DNA from: an uncultured Clostridia bacterium
GTDB taxonomy: Bacteria; Bacillota; Clostridia; TANB77; CAG-508
Assembly: GCA_949538735.1 (NCBI GenBank)
Contig: CATGLK010000006.1
Coordinates: forward strand, 1-64,000
DNA: 64,000 nucleotides
Reading direction: 5' to 3'
Every line of letters begins with the position of its first letter. The first letter of the stretch is position 1. The notes under the pieces are model-generated. The model saw nothing but the letters and a program-made list of their open reading frames with translations, was not told the origin of the DNA and did not search any database. Both the position numbers and the translations under genes were made by a program. Shown here piece by piece: positions 20,701 to 28,844 of this stretch.

Positions 20701-21114
20701 TGCTTCTTCCTTTAAAGTCTCCACATCTACCTTATGTTTTTTGAACTCTGTAATAGCCCTCATACTTAAATCTATATTCTCATCAGACTTACCCAAAAAC
20801 TTCAACTCTGACTTATATTGATTTAAAATTGAATATATCAACATAGCCTTTCCACATTTAGAAAGACTACTTTTATTATTTCCACCAACTTCGCCTAACA
20901 CCCTATAAGCCATTCTACTCAAAGTAATGACTTCCGCATTCATAACAGCCTTCGTGTCTATTGCCTCCATAAGCTTTTGCTCAGCCGTGAAAGAAAACTG
21001 CTCTGGTGTTATCACATAAATCTTTTTCTCTTTATCAATTAGTTTTGCTATCTCAGAAAAACAGTAGCTACTTTTACCGCTACCTGGTTTTCCATATATA
21101 ATTCTTAGCGCCAT
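17754..21114 (-). CDS. addB: ATP-dependent deoxyribonuclease subunit AddB, one +1 CGG site
   Basis: Subunit of the AddAB helicase-nuclease that processes double-strand breaks. Walker A is IIYGKPGSGKSS (residues 5-16). The nuclease domain carries the iron-sulfur cysteines: the first in YRSCPFSYYLEYG, the last three in TPCTYCKYHAICG. The frame breaks at residue 916, AGC GAA GAC CGG AAA. Skipping the C at 18369 gives GAC GGA AAG TAT TTA AGA ATA ATA GAT TAC AAA, restoring the IIDYKS nuclease motif, of which the catalytic aspartate and lysine would otherwise be lost. The joined protein is 1119 residues, normal for AddB. addA is not in the window; pgeF follows downstream. Confidence 0.92.
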
Positions 21115-21134
21115 TTCGCCACTCCTTTCTTAAA

Positions 21135-21262
21135 ATTGCCACTGGGGACGGACCTTTTTGGCAATTTTTTGCCATCGGGGACGGACCTTCTTGGCAGATT
21201 CCTGCCATCGGGGACGGTTCTTTTTGGCAGATTCCTGCCAAAAAGGTCCGTCCCCAGTGGCA
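21135..21262. repeat. tandem GGGGACGGACC palindromic repeats
   Basis: Three head-to-tail units of GCCAnnGGGGACGG(ACC/TTC) with TTTTTGGCA or a variant, closed by the inverted form TGCCAAAAAGGTCCGTCCCC. It is the longest array of this family in the window and lies between DUF2207 and addB. Confidence 0.9.
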
Positions 21263-21265
21263 GGC

Positions 21266-23378
21266 TTAAAATGCTCCGCCGCCTCCGCCGTGAGCCACCA
21301 CCGCCAGAGAAACCGCCACCTCCTGAGAAGCCACCGCCGCCTCCGCTTGAAAATCCGCCGTCTGAGCCTCCTGATGATGACATTACTTTTCCTAGTGTCT
21401 CGTTATATGTTTTTAAAAATCTTCTGTCCAAGCTTGCATACATATAAAATGTACTATAATCTGATGTTATTATGTCTAATAGTTCTTCGTTCGCTAATAG
21501 ATTTTCTAAGTCATCATCTAAGTTTAGTCCTTTTATTCTTTTTATTATCTTTTTTGATATTCCAAAACTTACTGCATATGCTAGGTATTTTTCCCATAGT
21601 GTTACGTGTTCTACATCTCTTTCGTCTAGCAATGTGTTTTCTAGTTTGTATTTTAGTGTGTTTAGTTTGCTGTAATCTCCTATTAGGTTTGCATTGTTTT
21701 TTAGCATTAAGTTGTCTGTTAGTATTAGTATTGTAGCAATACATATTAAGAATTCGTCTGCCACTAGGTAGCTTCCCTTTGTTAAGATTGCTGTTATTAG
21801 CATTATTATTCCGAAAAGTACTAGTAAGCTTATTGTTGTTGTTACTATTTTTTGTCCTGATACTCTTTGGACTGCTTTGTTTAAACTATGTCTTATCATA
21901 ATTATTACATTTAAGAATATGCTTATTAAGCCTATCGCTAATGGCCAAATACATACTAACGTCATAAAGATTGGTGCTTGTGTTTCGAACATATTTAATC
22001 CATTATATCCTATATGTTTTATTACTACAATTACTGCTATTATGAATAAAAACATATTGAATACTCGTATTACTTTTGGTACACTTTGCTTGTTTGCTCC
22101 CAATCTTGCCATATTCTCTTCAACTAATCTATTTAGCTCTTTAAATTTTGTATTTGCTTCTTTTTCCTTTGGCATTTCTTTTAGTCTATCAGATAATTCT
22201 ACTGTTTGCTTTGTGTCAAATACCCAATCATATACGTATTTTTGTATACTGTCCATTTCATGCTCTTTTTCTGGCACTTTTTCTATTCCATATAAATATC
22301 TTCCACCTGTTAGTTTATCTCTAATTTCTAATTTTATATTTCCTTTATCAATTAGGTTTAATATTTCTGCTATGATATCTCTTGCAAGTATGTTTCTACT
22401 TCCTTGGATGCATCCAGCCATTATTGCATTATATTTTTCAAATAGATAATCTTCGTCTATGTTTTCTACCATATATTTTTTGTCTTTTTCATATACTAAT
22501 AACAAAATAATCCAATATATTAGCAAGCAAACTCCCATAATTATTACGTTTCTAGTAAATGCTTGTTTTTCTTCTTTATGTTCAATAATATCATTTTCGT
22601 TTTCGCGTACTATTGCTGTTGCTTCTATTCCTGATTTTTTTGTTGAATTTGGTATGTTCGAATTATCAAATAAAACTCTTGCTGCAACATATTCCCCAGC
22701 CTGTACATTATTTACTTTGAAATTGGCGTGTGTATTTGATATAATTTCTGATTTTCCATTATATGGTCCATGTCCCCATACTTTGATTTCTGACTTATTT
22801 GCTGGTATGTAGACATCTATATTTAATTTGTTTATTGCACATTCCCAGTCTCCACCTATAAAATTGTAGTATAACTCTGCCGTATCATTGTGGCTTACAC
22901 ATAAATTCTTTATTGTGTAATTTATTTTAAATGTTTTTGTTTCACTATTTGAAGGTGAATATACTTTTACTTTATATACTTGTGATGTATTTTCTATTGT
23001 GTAAATTCCGTCTTGTCCGTTTCTTCCATATGATGAATTATTATATGGAATTTCGCCATTTCCCACTATTTTGCTTACACTTTCCACAGTTATTCCTGAA
23101 CCTGTGTATAAGTTGTTGTTTATTTTATTGTTTTTTATTATATCTGCATATTGGCTGTCTGTTTTGTTGTATGGAACTGTTATGTATATTCCGTTATATT
23201 GTCCATTAAATTTGTATGTAAGTGTTTGTTCTACTGCTACTGAACCGTCTTGGTTTATGCTTGCTTGTATGTCCATATCTTCAATGTGATAGCTTTTTGC
23301 TTCTACTTTGTTTTGTATAAATATTATTCCTATTGCTACTATTATTATTAACATTAGTTTTTTCATTTTATTTCTCAT
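21266..23378 (-). CDS. DUF2207 membrane protein with glycine-rich tail, one +1 CGG site
   Basis: 703 residues from the ATG with AGGAGAATTCAA. A signal peptide (MKKLMLIIIVAIGIIFIQ) leads a DUF2207 extracytoplasmic domain, then a membrane segment (VCLLIYWIILLLVY), a cytoplasmic stretch and further membrane segments. Family members end in a glycine-rich tail. In the zero frame the tail becomes Ser-Arg-Arg-Arg-Arg-Arg and runs on through tandem repeats. Skipping the C of the first CGG (21290) gives TCA GGC GGA GGC GGC GGA GCA TTT TAA, that is Ser-(Gly)5-Ala-Phe-stop, the expected family ending. This is the one site where the shift creates the stop rather than avoiding one. Confidence 0.88.
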
Positions 23379-23393
23379 TTGAATTCTCCTTTC

Positions 23394-23511
23394 ATGGGAC
23401 ATTTGGGGACGTTTCCTTTTGGACATTTTGTCCATTTTGGGACACATCTTCTTTCAAAATTTTTGATAGAGATGCTTTTTAGGTCTGTCCCCAAAAACAC
23501 CCAAAAACATC
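23394..23511. repeat. intergenic repeat, GTGTCCC/AAACGTCCCC type, inverted
   Basis: Reverse-orientation full copy between ogg and DUF2207: ATGGGACATTTGGGGACGTTTCC, GGACATTTTGTCC, GGGACACATC and the CTGTCCCCAAAAACACC arm. The ogg TGA stop lies at its edge. Confidence 0.85.
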
Positions 23512-24376
23512 AGGCTTCTCTTCTCCAATAAAATAGGTATTGTTGTGCAAGTCCTGCTAAATTTCCAAACTTTTCTTGTGCTATTTTTTCTATTTGTTTT
23601 TTACTTACTTTTGTTTCGTCTTCTTGCTTTATGTATAAGTCGTTCATTACTCTTCTAACCCATACATCTATTGGGAATACTTCAAATCTTTTTAAGTCTG
23701 AAAATAATAGTATGCAATCCGCTACTTTTGGTCCTACTCCTGATAGTTTTAACAATTCTTCTCTTACTTCTTGTGTATTTGGGTTTTGTTTCATTTTTTC
23801 TAAGTCTACTTCTTTTTCTAATATCATTTTTGTTGTTTCATATAGTCTAATGTCTCTAAATCCTAGACCTAGTTTTCTGTATTCTTCTACGCTTACATTT
23901 TTTAGTTGTTCTGGTGTTGGGAATGTGTAGTATTTCTTTCCATTGTATTCTATTTCGTTTCCGTATTTTTCCGATAGTCTTTCTATTATTCCTTTTATTC
24001 TTGGTATATTGTTGTTTGCTGATATTATGAATGATATTATTGTTTCCCATAGGTCTTGATTTAGTATTCTTATTCCTTGTCCGTATTCTATACTTGTTTT
24101 CATATTTTCATCTATTTTTGATAAGTTTGCTTTGATTTCTTCGTAGTTTCTGTTTAGGTCAAAGTAGTTTTCTATTGTTTCTTCTATATCTTTTTCACAT
24201 ATTCCTTCAAATGTGATTTCGTTGTTTTCTTTTTTTACGTTTACTACGTTGTTTTTGAATATTCCTGTGTAACTTCCGTCTTCTTGTGCATTCCACCTAA
24301 AGCATTGCCCACAGTCGAATATGTCTTTTAACTCAAATGAGTTCATATTTTTTATTGTGTATTTTTGTTTTTTCAT
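23510..24376 (-). CDS. ogg: 8-oxoguanine DNA glycosylase/AP lyase (OGG1-like)
   Basis: Excises oxidised purines. 288 residues from an ATG preceded by AAGGAGAAAAACA. The helix-hairpin-helix motif LKLSGVGPKVADCILLF ends with the catalytic lysine candidate in GPKVADC, and PIDVWVRRVM holds the catalytic aspartate. The N-terminal DCGQCFRWN is typical of clostridial OGG proteins. Its two CGG-like triplets are out of frame. It stands alone between repeats. Confidence 0.93.
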   Translation of the reverse strand: MKKQKYTIKNMNSFELKDIFDCGQCFRWNAQEDGSYTGIFKNNVVNVKKENNEITFEGICEKDIEETIENYFDLNRNYEEIKANLSKIDENMKTSIEYGQGIRILNQDLWETIISFIISANNNIPRIKGIIERLSEKYGNEIEYNGKKYYTFPTPEQLKNVSVEEYRKLGLGFRDIRLYETTKMILEKEVDLEKMKQNPNTQEVREELLKLSGVGPKVADCILLFSDLKRFEVFPIDVWVRRVMNDLYIKQEDETKVSKKQIEKIAQEKFGNLAGLAQQYLFYWRREA

Positions 24377-24547
24377 TGTTTTTCTCCTCTTTTTCATTTT
24401 ACAATATATGTGTGTTTTTTTCAAGGAATATATGTCTAATTTTTTGTATGCAAAAAATGTATTCTTGGAAATTAGCTTTTTACTATTTATTCCTTGAATA
24501 CATTTTCTTTGTTATAAAATTATCTTCGTTTTATGCTGTTCTTAATT

Positions 24548-24590
24548 ATGGCAGATTCCTGTCATAAAGGTCCGTCCCCCTTTTGGCAGG
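24548..24590. repeat. intergenic palindromic repeat, partial
   Basis: TGGCAGATTCCTGTCATAAA, then GGTCCGTCCCCC and TTTTGGCAG. A degenerate copy of the GGGGACGGACC family. Confidence 0.75.
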
Positions 24591-24602
24591 CTCTATTGGT
24601 AT

Positions 24603-25394
24603 TTATCTAATAGAATTAGCATTAAATTTAGTATCTGCTAAAACTGGAGCAATTAAAATTTTTCCTGTACCTCTATAAACATTAACAAATCCCTCTGATG
24701 AAATAGCTGAGCCCACTAAACTTTTTGTAGATTTTTCAACTGTAAATTCTAATGTGTCTGACCAAGCAACAGCGAAATTACCATCTATTTTTATTTCATC
24801 ATTTTGTAAATTTATTTCAATTAATTCTTCTCTAGGTACTGGACTTTCTAATACTGCTAATCCTTTTCCTGATAATCTTAAACTAAATAATCCTTGGTTT
24901 CCAAGAACAGCTGATGAAATATTTGATCTCATTACAACATCATATTTAACACTAGATTCACAAGCTAAGAACATTCCGTCATCTAAAACAATTCCTGTTC
25001 CCCAAGATGATACATCTTCTATTAGTAAATGTTTGTATGTTGGCTCTAACATTAGTAACCCGTTTCCTTTGTATTTAGGCTTAACTGTTGATTCTTTTGT
25101 TACTGAGCCTTTGATTGCTTTGCCAATAAAGTCTCCAACGCCTTTAACGTCTGCAACTGCTTGAACGTTTCCAAGCATCCATTGCATTGCTCCTGCACTT
25201 AAAATATATTCGTCATCTTCTAATTGGATAAGAACTTGTCTTTTTCTTATATTCATTCTTGCAGCATAATATTGTGTTATACATGTGTATGGATTAACAC
25301 TTAGGTCTGTTAGATATTCTATAATCCTAATATTTCCTTTCTTTTCTGCAACTCTAATGTCATCATTATCTAAAAAATTCTTTACTTCGTACAT
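24603..25394 (-). CDS. AIM24 family protein
   Basis: 263 residues of the AIM24/DUF124 beta-helix family. Motifs include LSAGAMQWMLGNVQ, GNGLLMLEPTYKHLL, GIVLDDGMFLACESSV and LAVLESPVPREEL. Bacterial members are soluble and their molecular function is not settled. The ribosome binding site is TAGGAGGAGTTCAA. No signal peptide. It is monocistronic as far as can be seen. Confidence 0.9.
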   Translation of the reverse strand: MYEVKNFLDNDDIRVAEKKGNIRIIEYLTDLSVNPYTCITQYYAARMNIRKRQVLIQLEDDEYILSAGAMQWMLGNVQAVADVKGVGDFIGKAIKGSVTKESTVKPKYKGNGLLMLEPTYKHLLIEDVSSWGTGIVLDDGMFLACESSVKYDVVMRSNISSAVLGNQGLFSLRLSGKGLAVLESPVPREELIEINLQNDEIKIDGNFAVAWSDTLEFTVEKSTKSLVGSAISSEGFVNVYRGTGKILIAPVLADTKFNANSIR

Positions 25395-25510
25395 TTGAAC
25401 TCCTCCTATTAATATATATATTCGAATTATATCTATTATCTAACTTATTGTCAACCTTTGATATTTTTTATCTATGGTAAAATGGGGAATGTATGTAACG
25501 TAAAATGTCA

Positions 25511-25539
25511 TTGACAAAATCAAATAATCTGTGTATAAT
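25511..25539 (+). promoter_or_regulatory. antisense RNA promoter
   Basis: TTGACA, a 17-bp spacer and TATAAT, a full-consensus promoter directed at the 3' end of the small toxin gene. Confidence 0.85.
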
Positions 25540-25545
25540 AAAGAT

Positions 25546-25631
25546 AGAAAATGAGAAACCACGAAAGTGGTTGCCTGAAATAAATTGTAATAACCATTCA
25601 CTCCGTCAAAAGCAGAATGGTTATTTTTTAT
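25546..25631 (+). ncRNA. putative type I antitoxin RNA
   Basis: Starts at the consensus promoter, contains the hairpin ACCACGAAAGTGGT and ends in a strong terminator (AATAACCATTC and GAATGGTTATT followed by T). It has no ORF. It overlaps the last codon and 3' untranslated region of the 38-residue hydrophobic peptide on the other strand, the arrangement seen in txpA/ratA and bsrG/SR4 of Bacillus. Confidence 0.75.
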
Positions 25632-25744
25632 TGTTTATGTAGTAACCAACAAATGATGCCTAACAAAACAATGTTTATGATAGCTACATTTACTAATCCA
25701 AAGAAAAGTAATTTAATAATTTCTAATAATGCTGTTTCTATCAT
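25628..25744 (-). CDS. small hydrophobic toxin-like peptide
   Basis: 38 residues, begins MIETALLEIIKLLFFG and has a single membrane segment ending in IICWLLHKQ. GGGGGTGGTGCTAT precedes the ATG. Its mRNA has a 106-base leader from its own consensus promoter. Size, hydrophobicity and overlap with a convergent terminated RNA identify a likely type I toxin; no named family was recognised. Confidence 0.75.
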   Translation of the reverse strand: MIETALLEIIKLLFFGLVNVAIINIVLLGIICWLLHKQ

Positions 25745-25856
25745 ATAGCACCACCCCCATATATCAGTCTTACAACTAAAAGTCGTAGAGGTTTATGTAT
25801 TTACAAGATGTCAAAGGTGGCAACACACTCCGCTTATTCTCATTTTCCATGTTCCA

Positions 25857-25885
25857 ATTATATTGTTATTTTACCTATTTGTCAA
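25857..25885 (-). promoter_or_regulatory. toxin mRNA promoter
   Basis: TTGACA, a 17-bp spacer and TATAAT. It places the start near 25850 and leaves a long leader before the toxin ATG, room for the structured leaders usual in type I toxin mRNAs. Confidence 0.8.
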
Positions 25886-25953
25886 CAAGTATTATTGAGT
25901 TTAAATCTAATGAATATGCACCCAATTTCGTCCACGAATAATTTTCTTTTTTC

Positions 25954-26820
25954 CTAATCCGTAATTTTCTTAAACCCCAATCCCACAACCTCTCTCGAAT
26001 TTGTCACAATCATAAAACAACGTGGGTCTACCTTTCTAGCAGCAAGCTTAATTCTAGAAACATCACGTCTAGAAGCAGCACACATAAGCACTAATTTCTC
26101 TTGATTTGTATACATTCCTTTACCATAAAGACCTGTTGCACCACGGTGAATTTTCTCTTCTATTTCTTTTGCTATTACTTCATTTTTATCTGAAATAATA
26201 ATAAGTAGTTTTGTAAAATAAATTCCTTCAAAAGCAATATCAATCAATTTTCCCATTAAATATATTGCAATTGCAGAATATAGGCCTATTTCAATCTCCT
26301 TAAAAACAAGCATATTTATTATAACAATAATCGCATCAATAATAATTATTATATTGCTTGTCCTTATTGTCGGATTATATGCCCTTGCTATAAAGCTTAC
26401 CAAGTCGCTTCCACCTGTTGATGTTCTGCATTTTAGTAATACTGCTGTCCCCAGCCCAATTATTATTCCGCCATAAACACATGCTAGAAATCTATCTTGT
26501 GTTAATGGTTCAAACTTATCCAATATATCTATAAATAGCGATAATGACACTGTCCCAACAATTGATTTTGCGAAGAATATCTTGCCTACTTTAAATATCG
26601 CAATTACGAATAGTGGTATGTTTACTAGTAATATCATTGTTCCCATTGGTATTTTGAATAAGTAATACGTAATTGTTGCAATTCCCGAAACTCCGCCGGT
26701 TGATAATTGATTCGGTAGCAAAAATAAGGATACTCCAATTGCCATTATAAATGCACCTAGTACAGTTCCTCCTATTTCTATTAATATCTCTTTCATATTG
26801 ATTTTTTCTTCTAAATACAT
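25954..26820 (-). CDS. YitT family membrane protein (DUF161/DUF2179)
   Basis: 288 residues. Five membrane segments in the first 190 residues (GTVLGAFIMAIGVSLFLLP first) are followed by the cytoplasmic DUF2179 domain with HRGATGLYGKGMYTNQEK and the VDPRCFMIVTNSREVVG ending. The LPNQLSTGGVSGIAT motif is typical. The transported substrate is unknown. A hairpin at 26821-26863 includes its ribosome binding site AGGTGA in the 3' arm and could restrict translation. Confidence 0.93.
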   Translation of the reverse strand: MYLEEKINMKEILIEIGGTVLGAFIMAIGVSLFLLPNQLSTGGVSGIATITYYLFKIPMGTMILLVNIPLFVIAIFKVGKIFFAKSIVGTVSLSLFIDILDKFEPLTQDRFLACVYGGIIIGLGTAVLLKCRTSTGGSDLVSFIARAYNPTIRTSNIIIIIDAIIVIINMLVFKEIEIGLYSAIAIYLMGKLIDIAFEGIYFTKLLIIISDKNEVIAKEIEEKIHRGATGLYGKGMYTNQEKLVLMCAASRRDVSRIKLAARKVDPRCFMIVTNSREVVGLGFKKITD

Positions 26821-26863
26821 AAAATCACCTTTATTACAATTATTTGTAAATTTAGGTGATTTT
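26821..26863 (-). promoter_or_regulatory. hairpin that includes the YitT ribosome binding site
   Basis: AAAATCACCT pairs with AGGTGATTTT, with an inner TTACAA/TTGTAA stem. It lies between the radical SAM stop and the YitT ATG. It may be a terminator, a translational hairpin, or both. Confidence 0.55.
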
Positions 26864-26871
26864 ATTCGTTT

Positions 26872-27915
26872 TTAATTGTCATATGTTTTTGTTATTTCTA
26901 CTTTTGATTTTCCTTGTTTCATATTTTCATCTTGTTTTAATATCAAATCCACGTCATATGTATCTTTTAATTTTTGAACATTTTCTTTTTTGTGCCCAAT
27001 TACGTTGTTTGCGTCTATTGGTGATACTGTAACTTCTACTTCTTTTACTTTCATATTTAGCTTTTTGATTTTTCCTACTATCGCATCATACCACATTCCT
27101 GATTCCACTAATTGCCTAAATGCTGGGTGATATGGTCCTGCAACCACTTCGCTATCTTTACTTCCTGGTTCTGATATTTCGTCAGTATTTTGAAGTCCTA
27201 TTCTTATTATATCTATTTTTTTATCTGCAAATAGTCTTACTATTTCTTTGCAAATTTCTACTGCTTGTACAACTGATAATGGTTGATATACTCCTTTTTC
27301 ATACTCTTTTTCTAGTTTTGTGTTTTTTACTACTAACACAGGATATATTCTTACCATTTTAGGTTTTAGTTTTATCAACGCCTTTGCTGTGTTAATTTCG
27401 TCAATTCTAGTACTTTCTGGCAAACCAACCATCATTTGATGTCCTAGTTTAAAGCCGTTCCATCTAATCATTTTTGATGCTTTTTTTACATCTTCAAATG
27501 TGTGCCCTCTGTTTGCCCTTTTTAGGATATAGTCATTTGCTGACTGTACTCCTAGCTCTATTGTTTTTACTTTGTATTTTTTTAGTCTTTTTAATGTCTC
27601 TTTGTCTATGCAGTCTGGTCTTGTTGATACTCTTATACTTTCGACTTTTCCTTGTTTTATATATTCATATGCTACTTGTAATAATTCTTCTTGTTTTTCT
27701 TTTTCTATTGCTGTGAAGCTTCCTCCGAAAAATGCTATCTCTATTTGTGCGTCTTCTGCTTTGATACTTTCTAGGTAATTTTCTATTATTTCTTTTGCTT
27801 TCTCTTTTGTCATTTGTTCCTTTTGCCCACTTATTGATTTTTGGTTGCAAAATATGCAATCATTTGGACATCCCAAATGTGGTACAAATATTGGTATTAT
27901 GTATTGCTTTTTCAT
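26872..27915 (-). CDS. radical SAM protein of the Elp3-like group
   Basis: 347 residues. The 4Fe-4S ligands are C16, C20 and C23 in HLGCPNDCIFCNQKSISG. FFGGSFTAIE is the glycine-rich SAM motif, and RVSTRPDCID and ELGVQSANDYILKRANRGH fit the Elp3-like/COG1243 branch, but the C-terminal acetyltransferase domain of true Elp3 is absent. It is presumably an iron-sulfur enzyme of tRNA or cofactor modification. It ends 16 bases downstream of rnc and probably belongs to the same transcript. Confidence 0.88.
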   Translation of the reverse strand: MKKQYIIPIFVPHLGCPNDCIFCNQKSISGQKEQMTKEKAKEIIENYLESIKAEDAQIEIAFFGGSFTAIEKEKQEELLQVAYEYIKQGKVESIRVSTRPDCIDKETLKRLKKYKVKTIELGVQSANDYILKRANRGHTFEDVKKASKMIRWNGFKLGHQMMVGLPESTRIDEINTAKALIKLKPKMVRIYPVLVVKNTKLEKEYEKGVYQPLSVVQAVEICKEIVRLFADKKIDIIRIGLQNTDEISEPGSKDSEVVAGPYHPAFRQLVESGMWYDAIVGKIKKLNMKVKEVEVTVSPIDANNVIGHKKENVQKLKDTYDVDLILKQDENMKQGKSKVEITKTYDN

Positions 27916-27931
27916 AGATTTTACCTCTTTT

Positions 27932-28606
27932 CTATTTTAAATTTTCTAGCGCCTTTTTTGCAGCTTCCATATGTGCTTCTTTTTTGCTTTTTCCCTCTCC
28001 TTTTGCTAACACTTTTCCATTACATTTCACTTCTGCCTCAAACGTTTTATTATGATCTGGCCCTTTTTCTTTTAGTATTTCATATTCTATTTTCACATCC
28101 CCACGTGCTTGAAGTTTCTCTTGTAATACTGTTTTATAATCTTTATCTCCTACGTGTTTTGTCGCTTCTTCTATTTCATTTTTTAGGTTATCTACAATAA
28201 ATTTTTCTGCTGGTATTATTCCTCCATCCATAAATATTGCTGCAATTACTGCTTCTACACTGTCTGCTAATATTGCTGGTCTTTGTCCTCCACCATTTCT
28301 TTGCTCTGACTTTCCTAAATATAAGAAATCACTAAAATTATGCAATTTAGCTATTTTGTAAAGGCTTTTTTCGCATACCACTGTTGCTCTAACTTTAGTC
28401 ATTTCTCCTTCTTTTAGTTTAGGATATTTTTGATATAAGTATTTGCTAGATATGAATTCCAAAATGCTGTCTCCTAAAAACTCTAATTTTTCGTTGCTTT
28501 CCACATTGTGCTCATATGCATATGATGTGTGTGTTAGTGCTTTTTTTAATAATTCTTTGTTTTTAAATCTGTATCCTATGCTTTCTTCTACATCTCTTAA
28601 TTCCAC
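27932..28606 (-). CDS. rnc: ribonuclease III
   Basis: Processes rRNA precursors and double-stranded RNA. 224 residues. NEKLEFLGDSILEFISS is the RNase III signature with the catalytic acidic residues. ILADSVEAVIAAIFMDGG is the second acidic block, and the C-terminal double-stranded RNA binding domain ends in KGEGKSKKEAHMEAAKKAL. RNase III would also be the natural enzyme to cut the antisense duplex proposed at 25.6 kb, a link by inference only. Confidence 0.97.
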   Translation of the reverse strand: MELRDVEESIGYRFKNKELLKKALTHTSYAYEHNVESNEKLEFLGDSILEFISSKYLYQKYPKLKEGEMTKVRATVVCEKSLYKIAKLHNFSDFLYLGKSEQRNGGGQRPAILADSVEAVIAAIFMDGGIIPAEKFIVDNLKNEIEEATKHVGDKDYKTVLQEKLQARGDVKIEYEILKEKGPDHNKTFEAEVKCNGKVLAKGEGKSKKEAHMEAAKKALENLK

Positions 28607-28680
28607 TTTTTCACCTTCTTTCTGCCACTTATATTATATACTATTTTGCATATTTTGCAAGTTATTTGAATATTTTTGTT

Positions 28681-28749
28681 AAAATTGCCAATGGGGACGG
28701 ACCTTTTTGGCAATTTTTTGCCAGAAAGGTCCGTCCCTGTTGGCAATTT
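28681..28749. repeat. intergenic palindromic repeat, GGGGACGGACC type
   Basis: Nearly perfect palindrome: AATTGCCAATGGGGACGGAC, CTTTTTGGCAATTTTTTGCC, AGAAAGGTCCGTCCCTGTTG. Between divergently oriented rnc and the glucosaminidase gene. Confidence 0.9.
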
Positions 28750-28780
28750 CATCCTTATTGAATTTTTTTGTCTTTTTTTG

Positions 28781-28809
28781 TAGACAGACTAATTTTCTTA
28801 TTATATAAT
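28781..28809 (+). promoter_or_regulatory. promoter of the glucosaminidase gene
   Basis: TAGACA, a 17-bp spacer and TATAAT, 36 bp before the ATG. Confidence 0.65.
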
Positions 28810-28844
28810 ATTGGTGTATTATTATAGAAAGTGAGTAAAATTTT

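Noticed and set aside
21105..21290. C-terminal extension of DUF2207 (Ser-Arg5 and on through the tandem repeats)
   Set aside because: It translates intergenic repeats in an arbitrary frame; the +1 reading ends the protein in the family-typical glycine tail.
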